This document shows positions 50,274-57,999 of a stretch of 64,000 nt of DNA, piece after piece (position 1 is the stretch's first letter; the number at the start of each line of letters is the position of its first letter). Under the pieces are notes generated by a model that had not been told where the DNA came from, ran no database searches, and saw only the letters and a list, made by a program, of their open reading frames with translations. The position numbers were made by a program, and so were the translations under genes. The DNA is taken from NCBI RefSeq assembly GCF_000012625.1, contig NC_007516.1, positions 1,984,001 through 2,048,000 of the forward strand. Reading direction: 5' to 3'. Source of the stretch: Synechococcus sp. CC9605 (GTDB taxonomy: Bacteria; Cyanobacteriota; Cyanobacteriia; PCC-6307; Cyanobiaceae).

Positions 50274-52559
50274 GTGAGAGGCATCCTGATTGAGCGAAAT
50301 TTCACCCAGTTCGTTGTCTTCGCGGAAGACAGCATCCTCTCGGCACTCAGCAAGATCACGGCGAACCAGTCCCGCCTGATTTTTGTTGTCTCGGAAAGTG
50401 GCATTCTCCAGGGCGTTCTCACCGATGGTGACTTCCGACGCTGGATTGCCGGATGCGGCGAGATTGATCTGAACCGGCCGGTCACTGCGGCCATGAACGC
50501 CAACTGCCGGTCGGCCGTCGAAGGCACCAGCGCCAGTGATCTGAGTGCCCTGCTCAATTCCCGCATCATTGCGCTGCCGCTGCTGGACAGCCATGGCCGC
50601 ATCGTCGCCGTGGCCCGACGCGCCACCGACGGGCTCCAGATCGGTTCCCACCGCATCGGCGATGACGCCCCCTGCTTTCTGATCGCCGAGATCGGCAACA
50701 ACCACAACGGCGATCTCGACACCGCTCTTCAACTGATCGATGCCGCCCACGCCGCAGGGGCGGACTGCGCCAAGTTCCAGATGCGGGACATGAGCCGGCT
50801 GTATCGCAATTCAGGCGATAGCAACGACATGGCCTCCGATCTGGGCACCCAGTACACCCTGGATCTGCTCGAGCGCTTCCAACTCAGTGACGATGAGCTG
50901 TTCCGCTGCTTTGACCATGCCGCCAGCAAAGGCTTGGTACCTCTCTGCACCCCTTGGGATGAAACGAGCCTCGAGAAGCTCAACCGCTGGGGGATGGAAG
51001 GCTTCAAGGTGGCGTCGGCGGATTTCACCAACCACGCTTTTCTCTCCAGCCTGGCGGAGACCGGCAAACCCCTGATCTGCTCAACCGGCATGGCTTCGGA
51101 AGTGGAGATCCGCTCCGGCATCCGCCACCTCCAAAACGAGGGAGCCGGTTACGTGCTGCTGCACTGCAATTCCACGTATCCCACCCCCTTCAAGGACGTC
51201 AATCTGCGCTACCTCGAGCGGCTGCGCGACCTGGCCGAGGCTCCCGTGGGCTATTCCGGCCATGAACGGGGCATTGAAGTGCCGATTGCCGCCGCCGCCC
51301 TCGGCGCCGTGGTGATCGAGAAACACATCACCCTCGATCGCTCTATGGAAGGCAACGACCACAAGGTGAGCCTCCTGCCCAATGAATTCGCCCAGATGAT
51401 CCACGGCATTCGCCGGGTGGAAGAGTCGATGGGCAGCAGCGGCGAGCGCAGCATCAGCCAGGGCGAAATGATGAACCGCGAAGTGCTGGCCAAGAGTCTC
51501 GTCGCCAGATGCGACGTGCCTGCCGGCACGGAGATCACCGAGGCGATGGTGGGCATCCAGAGCCCGGGGCAAGGCCTGCAGCCCAACCGTCTTGCCGACC
51601 TCATTGGCAAGACGCTGCCGGTGAGCAAAGCCGCCGGCGATTTTTTCTTTCCCTCAGACCTTGAAACCCCGGCCGCTACGCCGCGCGCCTACCGATTCCA
51701 ACACCGCTTTGGCCTACCGGTTCGTTATCACGACATCGAGAGCTTTGCTGCCAGCAGCAATCTCGACCTTGTTGAAATCCATCTCAGCTACAAGGATCTC
51801 GAGATCAACCTCGATGAAGTGCTGCCGACAAAGCAGCCGATAGGCCTGGTGGTGCATGCCCCCGAATTGTTTGCTGGGGATCACACCCTCGACCTCTGCA
51901 GCGCTGATGGCGACTACCGCCGCCATTCGATTGCAGAACTCCAGCGCGTGGTCGACATCTCTCGTGACCTGCGAAATCGTTTCGACTGCCCCGATCCCGT
52001 TCTACTGGTGACCAACGTCGGGGGATTCTCAGAGCACCACCATCTCGAGCGCGCGGACTTGCAATCGCTACGGCAACGCCTGATCGAGAGCCTTCAGCAG
52101 ATCAACACCTCTGACGAGGTGGAAATCATTCCCCAAACCATGCCCCCCTTCCCCTGGCACTTCGGGGGGCAGAGATATCACAACCTCTTCGTCGACACCG
52201 ACTTCATCGAGGAATTCTGCAAGGGAACCGGCATGCGCGTCTGCCTGGATGCCTCCCACTCCAAGCTCGCCTGCACCCACCTCAATGCCTCCTTCAGTGG
52301 CTTCCTCAGGGCGATCCTTCCGTTCACAGCCCACCTGCATCTGGCTGACGCCAAGGACGTGGATGGTGAAGGGCTGCAGATCCACGACGGTGAGATCGAC
52401 TGGGTGCAGCTGTTTGCCCTGATGGGTCAACTGGCCCCCGAAGCAAGCTTCATCCCCGAAATCTGGCAAGGCCATAAGAACAACGGGGAAGGCGCCTGGC
52501 TCGCCCTTGAGCGCCTTGAAGGCTGTGTTGATTTGAGCCAGCAGCGGCATGTCGCGTGA
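50274..52559 (+). CDS. neuB: NeuB-type nonulosonate synthase fused to N-terminal CBS and C-terminal TIM-barrel domains
   Basis: This 761-residue multidomain protein condenses PEP with an N-acylhexosamine to make a nonulosonic acid. CBS-like pair: about residues 1-120 (VVSESGILQGVLTDGDFRRW, LPLLDSHGRIVAV). NeuB barrel: about 133-385, with IAEIGNNHNGDLD, KFQM, KVASADFTN and GYSGHERGI, then EKHITLD. SAF domain: about 405-460 (LAKSLVARCDVPAGTEIT). Residues ~475-761 form a second barrel resembling sugar-phosphate isomerase/AP endonuclease-2 proteins, with acidic and His residues such as CLDASHSKLA, HLHLADAKDVDGEG and FIPEIWQGH. Such a barrel may modify or epimerise the substrate; this is inference. 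The start codon is GTG or ATG near 50274. Confidence 0.88.
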   Translation: MRGILIERNFTQFVVFAEDSILSALSKITANQSRLIFVVSESGILQGVLTDGDFRRWIAGCGEIDLNRPVTAAMNANCRSAVEGTSASDLSALLNSRIIALPLLDSHGRIVAVARRATDGLQIGSHRIGDDAPCFLIAEIGNNHNGDLDTALQLIDAAHAAGADCAKFQMRDMSRLYRNSGDSNDMASDLGTQYTLDLLERFQLSDDELFRCFDHAASKGLVPLCTPWDETSLEKLNRWGMEGFKVASADFTNHAFLSSLAETGKPLICSTGMASEVEIRSGIRHLQNEGAGYVLLHCNSTYPTPFKDVNLRYLERLRDLAEAPVGYSGHERGIEVPIAAAALGAVVIEKHITLDRSMEGNDHKVSLLPNEFAQMIHGIRRVEESMGSSGERSISQGEMMNREVLAKSLVARCDVPAGTEITEAMVGIQSPGQGLQPNRLADLIGKTLPVSKAAGDFFFPSDLETPAATPRAYRFQHRFGLPVRYHDIESFAASSNLDLVEIHLSYKDLEINLDEVLPTKQPIGLVVHAPELFAGDHTLDLCSADGDYRRHSIAELQRVVDISRDLRNRFDCPDPVLLVTNVGGFSEHHHLERADLQSLRQRLIESLQQINTSDEVEIIPQTMPPFPWHFGGQRYHNLFVDTDFIEEFCKGTGMRVCLDASHSKLACTHLNASFSGFLRAILPFTAHLHLADAKDVDGEGLQIHDGEIDWVQLFALMGQLAPEASFIPEIWQGHKNNGEGAWLALERLEGCVDLSQQRHVA

Positions 52560-53473
52560 GTCAGCTTCAACCCAAGCGAATCGTTCTGCATTGCGGGCTG
52601 CACAAAACGGGCAGCACCTACGTCCAGCGCAACCTCAAAAGAAACCAAGACCTGCTGTTGAAACAGGGAGTGCTTTATCTCGGGCCGAACACCTTCAAAA
52701 AGCGTTGCCCAAAGTTATGGAGGCATCTGCAATGGGGGCGCTTGGATCGCAGAACGTCCTCAGCTCTTCAAGCAGAAACCAGAACCAATCTTCTGGAGCT
52801 GGCGGGAGACAAGCCGGAATCCATCCACACCATCTTTCTCTCCTTCGAGGCAATTTTTGGCACATTGCGCAGCGGCCTGACCGATGAAGGGCGCAACAAA
52901 GTTCCGAACAAAGAACACAAGCCTGGTTTGTATCGGTACGCCAAAGCTCGCACCAAACGCCTGATGACCGGTCTGGAAGACAGCCTGGGGCTGCGATCAA
53001 TCGCATGGACGGTGCTGTTTGCTAACAGAAATCCAGAAGCCTTTATCCGCTCCTGCCATACCCAGCTGATCAAAGAAGGGCACCACACGCCTGAGACCAG
53101 TCACTTCGACACGTTCCGACAAACGGCTGATTTCTCCCACAGCGATCCCCAACAACTCGAGCAGAGCCTCTCCAAACTCCGCAGCAAACGCGACCTAACC
53201 GTCGTCACCCTCAACTATGACCAAGCCAGCAATCCCCAGGAGCCGAGCATCTTTCTCTGGAATCTGCTGAAGTGGGCCCTGCCCAACCAAGCCGATCTGC
53301 TCAAGCAGCAACTGGAGGCCAGCACAGAGAATAACAAGCTGAGCAAAACCCCCAATCCGGGATTAAGCGAAAGGGGCCTTGAACTGGCGGTGCAGGCGCG
53401 CCCCCTGTTCAGCCGGAGCGAATGGAAACTATTTCGCAAATTCCTCGAAAAAAATTTCTGCAAGAGCTCTTAA
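52556..53473 (+). CDS. Sulfotransferase-like protein 1
   Basis: The protein has 305 residues. The GTG start overlaps the NeuB-fusion stop (GTGA). The N-terminal P-loop-like motif HCGLHKTGSTYVQRNL matches the 5'-phosphosulfate-binding loop of PAPS-dependent sulfotransferases. VLFANRNPEAFIRSCHTQLIKEG may supply the 3'-phosphate-binding Arg and Ser. It probably sulfates a sugar of the capsule. It is co-transcribed with a second, unrelated-looking sulfotransferase. Confidence 0.75.
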   Translation: MSQLQPKRIVLHCGLHKTGSTYVQRNLKRNQDLLLKQGVLYLGPNTFKKRCPKLWRHLQWGRLDRRTSSALQAETRTNLLELAGDKPESIHTIFLSFEAIFGTLRSGLTDEGRNKVPNKEHKPGLYRYAKARTKRLMTGLEDSLGLRSIAWTVLFANRNPEAFIRSCHTQLIKEGHHTPETSHFDTFRQTADFSHSDPQQLEQSLSKLRSKRDLTVVTLNYDQASNPQEPSIFLWNLLKWALPNQADLLKQQLEASTENNKLSKTPNPGLSERGLELAVQARPLFSRSEWKLFRKFLEKNFCKSS

Positions 53474-53476
53474 TCG

Positions 53477-54253
53477 ATGGCCCAACCACATCACTTCATC
53501 CGGATGAAGCACTACAACCTGCTCTATGGGCGGGTTCCCAAAGCGGCGAATTCCTCGATCAAAGCGGCCCTTTGCCGTCTGCTCAGTGAAATGCCCCCCA
53601 AAGGGACAAAAACCACCTCTGACAAGTTCTGGCAGCAAGAAACAAATCATGAGACGGAGCTGATCACGCTTCGCCGTGCCCGCAAGTACAGGCGCAGCCA
53701 TTTCAGCTTCAGCTTCGTACGCAACCCCTTCGACAGGCTGATCGCGGCTTACAACAACAAAGTGATCGAAAACGAGGAACCACCCCAGCCGATGCAGAAC
53801 ATGGGCGTCACCCACGGAATGTCGTTCGAGGATTTTCTTGACGTCTTAATTGAGACGCCTTACAAGCAATATGACGTTCACATCTTGCCTCAGAGCCAAT
53901 TGCTTTGCATTGGCAATCAAATCGTGCCGAAGTTTGTTGGACGCGTGGAACAGATCAACGAACATTGGGCTGAACTACGCGACATCCTGGCCCGACAAGG
54001 TGTCGAGGTGATGGAGTCGTTACCACAGAAGAATGTCCGACGCAGTGATCGCGGCGGCCTGCAGGATTACTTCAACAGCGATGCACTCATCGAAAAAACA
54101 TTGCGGATTTATGGAGACGATACGCGCCTGTTCTACAACGATGTTTCTGTGGATCACCTGATTCAGAACAAGCCCCTACCGGCAATCAACACGCTGCACA
54201 GCAAAGGCTTGAAGCTGTCCAACTGGCTCCGAGAGCTTGGCTTCGGACGTTGA
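53477..54253 (+). CDS. Sulfotransferase family 2-like protein (carbohydrate sulfotransferase)
   Basis: The protein has 258 residues. The 5'-PSB loop is YGRVPKAANSSIKAAL and the 3'-PB motif is FSFVRNPFDRLIAAYNN, which match Golgi-type carbohydrate sulfotransferases of the Sulfotransfer_2 family. KFVGRVEQINEHW is a typical later segment. It starts 3 nt after the first sulfotransferase. Its stop abuts the convergent SDR gene with no spacer. The substrate is probably the polysaccharide of this locus. Confidence 0.82.
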   Translation: MAQPHHFIRMKHYNLLYGRVPKAANSSIKAALCRLLSEMPPKGTKTTSDKFWQQETNHETELITLRRARKYRRSHFSFSFVRNPFDRLIAAYNNKVIENEEPPQPMQNMGVTHGMSFEDFLDVLIETPYKQYDVHILPQSQLLCIGNQIVPKFVGRVEQINEHWAELRDILARQGVEVMESLPQKNVRRSDRGGLQDYFNSDALIEKTLRIYGDDTRLFYNDVSVDHLIQNKPLPAINTLHSKGLKLSNWLRELGFGR

Positions 54254-54940
54254 TCAAGCGATCTGATCCAACCACTGTCCAAGCGACTTCTTGGGCTGGG
54301 CAGGGGAACTGGTGATTTCCAGGATGCGGCCACAAGCACGTGGCTGCTCTATTGCGTCCAGGCACATCTGTGCCACAAGACGGCGAGGGATGCTGTTGCT
54401 CTGCTGTTGATCGGCCTCTGTCACCAGCATGCCCTCCGTTGTGCTGCGGCTGTCCTCTTCACTGAGGCCTCCCGGTCGGATCACGGTCCAATCCAGACCG
54501 CTGCGTTCCAGGCAACGCTCACCAGCCCGCTTCCAAATCAGGATCAAGCCGAACAGGTTGAGGGGATGCAGCCAACGGCCAGCGCAGAGGGAACTGACCA
54601 GCACCACGCGCTTCAATCCCAGAGAACGACAAGCCTGCACCTGCGCCTGCACGCCCCAGGCATCAACCTGCAGGGGACCTGCCAGATTGATCGACGGTCG
54701 AGCGCCCGTTGCGATCACCAATGCCGTGCAGCCCTGCAGCGCATGGAGCAACGCTTCCGCCGTGTCCAGCTCAAGGCGAAGGACCTCAAGGAGTCCTTCC
54801 TTCTCGGCCTGGGCCAGAGCTGAAGGCAGCTCAGATCCCGGCCGAACGATGGCTCGGACCGATTGACCGCGCTTGAGCGCTTCCTGAACCACACGCCATC
54901 CGGTTTTGCCGGAAGCACCTGACACCGCCAGTTGCGTCAT
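54254..54940 (-). CDS. Atypical SDR, NAD(P)-binding Rossmann protein
   Basis: The protein has 228 residues from ATG at 54940 (a TTG at 54970 is less likely). The nucleotide-binding motif is LAVSGASGKTGWRVVQEAL at the N terminus, followed by VRAIVRPGS, ALVIATGARPS and RVVLVSSLCAGRW. These fit the NAD(P)H-binding (NmrA/HSCARG-like, YwnB-like) atypical short-chain dehydrogenases common in cyanobacteria and plastids. The classical catalytic YxxxK is not evident. Function unknown. It converges on the sulfotransferase gene and is divergent from the Nif11 gene. Confidence 0.85.
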   Translation of the reverse strand: MTQLAVSGASGKTGWRVVQEALKRGQSVRAIVRPGSELPSALAQAEKEGLLEVLRLELDTAEALLHALQGCTALVIATGARPSINLAGPLQVDAWGVQAQVQACRSLGLKRVVLVSSLCAGRWLHPLNLFGLILIWKRAGERCLERSGLDWTVIRPGGLSEEDSRSTTEGMLVTEADQQQSNSIPRRLVAQMCLDAIEQPRACGRILEITSSPAQPKKSLGQWLDQIA

Positions 54941-55029
54941 CCCCTCGGAGCTGATCTCCGCACCAGTCAACAGGCAAAGGGCAGGGACAGGAGCAGAGCA
55001 GTCAGAATCAACAGGACTTCACCAGCCGC

Positions 55030-55245
55030 ATGAGCACGGACCAACTCCGGCAATTTTTTGCTCACATCTCCAAAGATCCTTCGCTGCGAGAGCAGGTGCT
55101 CCAGGCTGTGAGTGCCGATGCTGCGGCCCTGATTGCACAGGAGTTGGGCTACGAAGTCTCCGGCGATGAACTGCTGCGCTTCTCAGGCAAGAGCTCTTCG
55201 GGAGTGAGCGTCACCAAGATCCAGCACCCGGGGGAATACCACTAA
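55030..55245 (+). CDS. Nif11-domain small protein
   Basis: The 71-residue protein has the Nif11 pattern: STDQLRQFFAHISKDPSLREQVL, then DAAALIAQELGYEVSGDELL. Nif11-type sequences serve as leader peptides of ribosomal peptide precursors in picocyanobacteria (for example with LanM enzymes), but the usual GG or GA cleavage motif and Cys/Ser/Thr-rich core are absent here. The tail (FSGKSSSGVSVTKIQHPGEYH) is short. No modification enzyme is nearby, so it is probably an orphan or non-precursor member. Confidence 0.82.
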   Translation: MSTDQLRQFFAHISKDPSLREQVLQAVSADAAALIAQELGYEVSGDELLRFSGKSSSGVSVTKIQHPGEYH

Positions 55246-55380
55246 TCCCGAGGAGCGCTTCGCGCTGATGAAGCGGAACAACTTGAATCTGAGCGCAGTT
55301 TTCCGTCTATGAGGACTCGCAAACAAGACTGGAATTTGCCAGCGAGCTGAGCCAGAACCGAAGGGCTTGCATTGCTTCTG

Positions 55381-55515
55381 ATGGCACGCCTTCTACAGCT
55401 TCTGCAGGGGTCCAGCAACAGCGCCGATCTTGCGGCGTGGACAGCCGTGATCTTTGCCTCGATTACCGCACTGGTGATCTGGGGATTGCTCAATGCTTAC
55501 CCCAACTTGCTCTAA
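55381..55515 (+). CDS. Possible small membrane protein (44 aa)
   Basis: An ATG-started frame encodes 44 residues with one clear transmembrane helix (DLAAWTAVIFASITALVIWGLL) and a short polar N terminus. No good ribosome site is seen. The composition and helix resemble small thylakoid or cell-envelope proteins of picocyanobacteria. It lies between the Nif11 gene and the convergent DUF2808 gene. Confidence 0.45.
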   Translation: MARLLQLLQGSSNSADLAAWTAVIFASITALVIWGLLNAYPNLL

Positions 55516-55525
55516 TAGCCCTCAA

Positions 55526-56068
55526 TTAACGATACGGATCCTGCTCGTAAACGTTCAAACGAAGTGTGGGGCCCACATAACGGACGGGATCCTCGCCAGC
55601 TGCGAGGAGTTCCGTTGACCATTGATAGATACTCGACTGAGGATTAAAGCCGCGAAAGACAACATTCACCGTTTGTCCCGGCTGAATCCCTGGTGTGAGC
55701 TTGATGTTCAAGACCTCTTCTGACTCCGAGACAACAGCGGATGCCAGTCCGCCGGTGCCTTTGCTGCGAAGGGAATAGTCGCCGAGATAAACCCGAGGCT
55801 CCAGGTGCCCCCAATCCCACTGATCAAGGTTGGGCAGCTGCCGCAAGACAATCTCTCGAAGGGAATTACCAGCATTCTCAGGAACCACAACCGTAATCGT
55901 GGTGCGGTTGCGCAATCCTTCGGTGGATTCAGGGTTATGAATCATCACCCGCGTTGGGGGACGATCAAACAAGGATTGGGCGAATGATGGAGGCACCTCC
56001 AGCCACACCATTGGAGCGAACAACAACATGGCCATCCACTGGTGCTTCACCCGATCGCCCCAACTCAT
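55526..56068 (-). CDS. DUF2808 secreted protein
   Basis: The protein has 180 residues. The signal peptide is WMAMLLFAPMVWLEVPPSFAQ with a probable cleavage after FAQ. The mature part has the DUF2808 pattern: TTITVVVPENAGNSLREIVLRQ, RVYLGDY, and IQPGQTVNVVFRGFNPQS followed by YVGPTLRLNVYE. The family is almost confined to cyanobacteria and is of unknown function, probably periplasmic or envelope-associated. Confidence 0.85.
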   Translation of the reverse strand: MSWGDRVKHQWMAMLLFAPMVWLEVPPSFAQSLFDRPPTRVMIHNPESTEGLRNRTTITVVVPENAGNSLREIVLRQLPNLDQWDWGHLEPRVYLGDYSLRSKGTGGLASAVVSESEEVLNIKLTPGIQPGQTVNVVFRGFNPQSSIYQWSTELLAAGEDPVRYVGPTLRLNVYEQDPYR

Positions 56069-56132
56069 CAGCCAAGGCTAGCGATGGTCCTAGAGCAACA
56101 TCTCAAGCCGAAATGCCAACCCTCGAAAGACT

Positions 56133-56483
56133 TCAGCAATGCCTTGTCAACAAGGATTCGACCATGCCGGTCTGACTCTGGAGCGCATAAGCCTCAATTT
56201 CACGCTGTCGCTGCAGCGGTCCCAACGTCTCAGTCACCGTCAGCACATGGTCCGCCGTTGAAGGATCGAGATGGTGCGACAAAAACCGATCAAAATGCGC
56301 GGGGCTGAAACCACCCTGCGCCTGCAGCATCAGGCTGATCGTGGACGACGAGGGCGTCTCCAAACCAGCCAGACAGTCCTGAACCACGTGGATGGCTTCA
56401 TGGGTCAGCACGTCCAACTGGAGCCCGGGCTCATCGAGCAGCCCCTCTGCCAAACAGAGTCGATTCACGCCCACACATCGCAA
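56133..56483 (-). CDS. HEXXH-motif protein, probably 5'-truncated
   Basis: About 116 residues are encoded from a TTG at 56483. The sequence LDVLTHEAIHVVQDCL contains HEAIH, a gluzincin-type zinc-binding motif, near the N terminus, and EIEAYALQSQ downstream could supply the third ligand. No ATG or signal peptide precedes it: the frame is closed by a TGA about 36 nt further upstream. An export signal and ~60 residues may therefore have been lost or shifted into another frame. I take it as a decaying or partial secreted peptidase-like gene. Confidence 0.5.
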   Translation of the reverse strand: MRCVGVNRLCLAEGLLDEPGLQLDVLTHEAIHVVQDCLAGLETPSSSTISLMLQAQGGFSPAHFDRFLSHHLDPSTADHVLTVTETLGPLQRQREIEAYALQSQTGMVESLLTRHC

Positions 56484-56637
56484 GCCAGACCAATCTTGAA
56501 AAAGCGAAATGGGCGATCAACTCTTCTTCTTTCTGCTTGTGACAAAACAGCAACTCCGATATCGATTCTGGCTGAATCGATTGCAATCACCGTCTTATGC
56601 AAAATGCGTCCCGTTCTGGAGGGCTCCGGCCGGGACG

Positions 56638-56669
56638 CGGACCCATGTCAGCGGCAACTGCTGGGTCCG
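56638..56669. other. Intergenic stem-loop
   Basis: An 8-bp perfect stem (CGGACCCA with TGGGTCCG) encloses a 16-nt loop, with partial extension of the stem on both sides (GGGAC and GTCCT). No T tract follows on either strand. It could be part of a small RNA or an attenuator; I cannot assign it. Confidence 0.4.
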
Positions 56670-56724
56670 TCTGTCCTAGCGAATGTAAACGGTTGCTTGA
56701 AACGATCAGCGCCAAACTGATGAC

Positions 56725-56907
56725 ATGGCAAACAAACCCTGGTTCCAAGCCAACATCCACGCCCCCGGCACAGGCTTCGCGCTGTTGGTGATCGCATTCT
56801 GCTTGTTGCTTCAGACCATCCCCTCAGCGATCTGCGTGTTGACGCCTAAAACTGGCTGGGATCCACCGTTGTCTCCTGAGAGGGCGAGGTACTGCAAGGG
56901 CGGGTGA
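56725..56907 (+). CDS. Possible small membrane or secreted protein (60 aa)
   Basis: The frame encodes 60 residues with a single hydrophobic helix (TGFALLVIAFCLLLQTIPSAICVL) after a short polar start. No ribosome site or family resemblance. The 250 nt that follow (56908-57158) contain nothing I can support. Confidence 0.35.
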   Translation: MANKPWFQANIHAPGTGFALLVIAFCLLLQTIPSAICVLTPKTGWDPPLSPERARYCKGG

Positions 56908-57158
56908 ACCCTGATTTTGCTGACGAGACGAATGCTCCGTCGGTGATGGGCATCCTCGTGAAGCGGCTTAAAACACCGCCCCTATTTTTTGAATGAGAAA
57001 TAATGAAAGAAAAGGATCTACCAAGCAATTACCTGGCTGCTACTAACCTCTAAAGGCCTCCCAAAACTTCCTCAGCGGGGATTTGTGATCCCAAAGAAGC
57101 TCAATAGGCTTAATATCCTTCAACCATCACGATCAGAACTTTGAGGATCTCACCTTAG

Positions 57159-57584
57159 ATGAAGAGCAGGCTGGATCGTATCGATGCACTTATCAGCGAA
57201 GGATATACGCTAAATAAAATATGGGGATTTTACCCAGACCTAAAAACATCGGCAGGGAAATCTGTAGATATTTTTGGCTCACTGTTCCGCCTTGCTGGAC
57301 CCGCTGGTTTTTCCTGGGTTGCTTTTTTCTTCCCCTGGGCTGTCTGCGTGCAAATCAGAGAGTGGCCATTTTTTTATTCATTATTCATTATTCATTATTC
57401 ATTATTCATTATTCATTATTCATTATTCATTATTCATTATTCATTATTCATTATTCATTATTCATTATTCATTATTCATTATTCATTATTCATTTTTTCG
57501 CTCTTCGATACAATCTTAGCCATCTTCTTTGAGGCATCAACCAGCATCGCAAGCTTGCTAAATTTACTAACCTGTTACTGGTAG
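57159..57584 (+). CDS. Hypothetical membrane protein interrupted by a heptanucleotide repeat
   Basis: From ATG 57159 the frame gives ~72 residues (LDRIDALISEGYTLNKIWG, then a hydrophobic stretch SWVAFFFPWAVCVQI). Next comes a 40-residue repeat of the heptapeptide YSLFIIH encoded by 17 copies of TTATTCA, and a final hydrophobic tail. All three forward frames stay open across the repeat. Adding or losing one copy would change the C-terminal frame to one of two shorter tails. Whether the protein is made is unknown. I do not recognise the family. Confidence 0.4.
   Translation: MKSRLDRIDALISEGYTLNKIWGFYPDLKTSAGKSVDIFGSLFRLAGPAGFSWVAFFFPWAVCVQIREWPFFYSLFIIHYSLFIIHYSLFIIHYSLFIIHYSLFIIHYSLFIFSLFDTILAIFFEASTSIASLLNLLTCYW
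57374..57492. repeat. Perfect tandem repeat, 17 x 7 bp (TTATTCA)
   Basis: Seventeen uninterrupted copies of TTATTCA occupy 119 bp. Because 7 is not a multiple of 3, copy-number change by slippage alters the reading frame of the enclosing ORF. Perfect conservation of the copies implies recent expansion. Confidence 0.97.
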
Positions 57585-57590
57585 GCATGC

Positions 57591-57740
57591 ATGTTTCCTT
57601 ATCTCAGATATTTGGCTGCCAAGCAGAATGTGGATGAAATCTGTAAAATCTCTTCCATCTTGATTGGGTTCGTCTTGTGTTTGTTGGCTCTTACTCCAAG
57701 CCTCATCTTGACCTTTGCTACAAAGATAATTGTGGCTTAA
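57591..57740 (+). CDS. Possible small membrane protein (49 aa)
   Basis: The ATG-started frame (MFPYLRYLAAKQNVDEICKI) leads into a hydrophobic helix (SSILIGFVLCLLALTPSLIL) and ends at TAA 57738-57740. It lies 6 nt after the preceding repeat-containing ORF and could be a remnant of the same membrane protein gene. No ribosome site stands out. Confidence 0.35.
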   Translation: MFPYLRYLAAKQNVDEICKISSILIGFVLCLLALTPSLILTFATKIIVA

Positions 57741-57832
57741 AAGCGGTGCCCCTGTACAAAAAAGACCCTGATAGGAGTGCTCTGGGGGCGTTCATATCCC
57801 TCAGTTGAGGGAGTAACAGCCTCCCAAAGAAA

Positions 57833-57863
57833 AACCCAGGAGGGAAGAGATGTCTCCTGGGTT
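57833..57863 (-). terminator. Probable minus-strand terminator
   Basis: A perfect 10-bp stem (AACCCAGGAG / CTCCTGGGTT, 11-nt loop) is followed on the minus strand by TTTCTTT. It lies ~140 nt downstream of the minus-strand lipoprotein pseudogene and could end its transcript. Another small palindrome (CCCTCA-GT-TGAGGG) is adjacent. Confidence 0.6.
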
Positions 57864-57999
57864 AGGTCGCTGTGCCTTCGTCCTCTGCCAGTTAAGTTGC
57901 ATTCGTCTAATTTGTTCTGAGGTTCGGCTGAGAGTTTTCAGTAACGGTGAACTAGGTGGGACGGCAGATCAGCTGGAGGGTGGAACGGAACGCCCGACT

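Noticed and set aside
57374-57492. CRISPR array
   Set aside because: The units are 7 bp and contiguous with no spacers; it is a simple tandem repeat.
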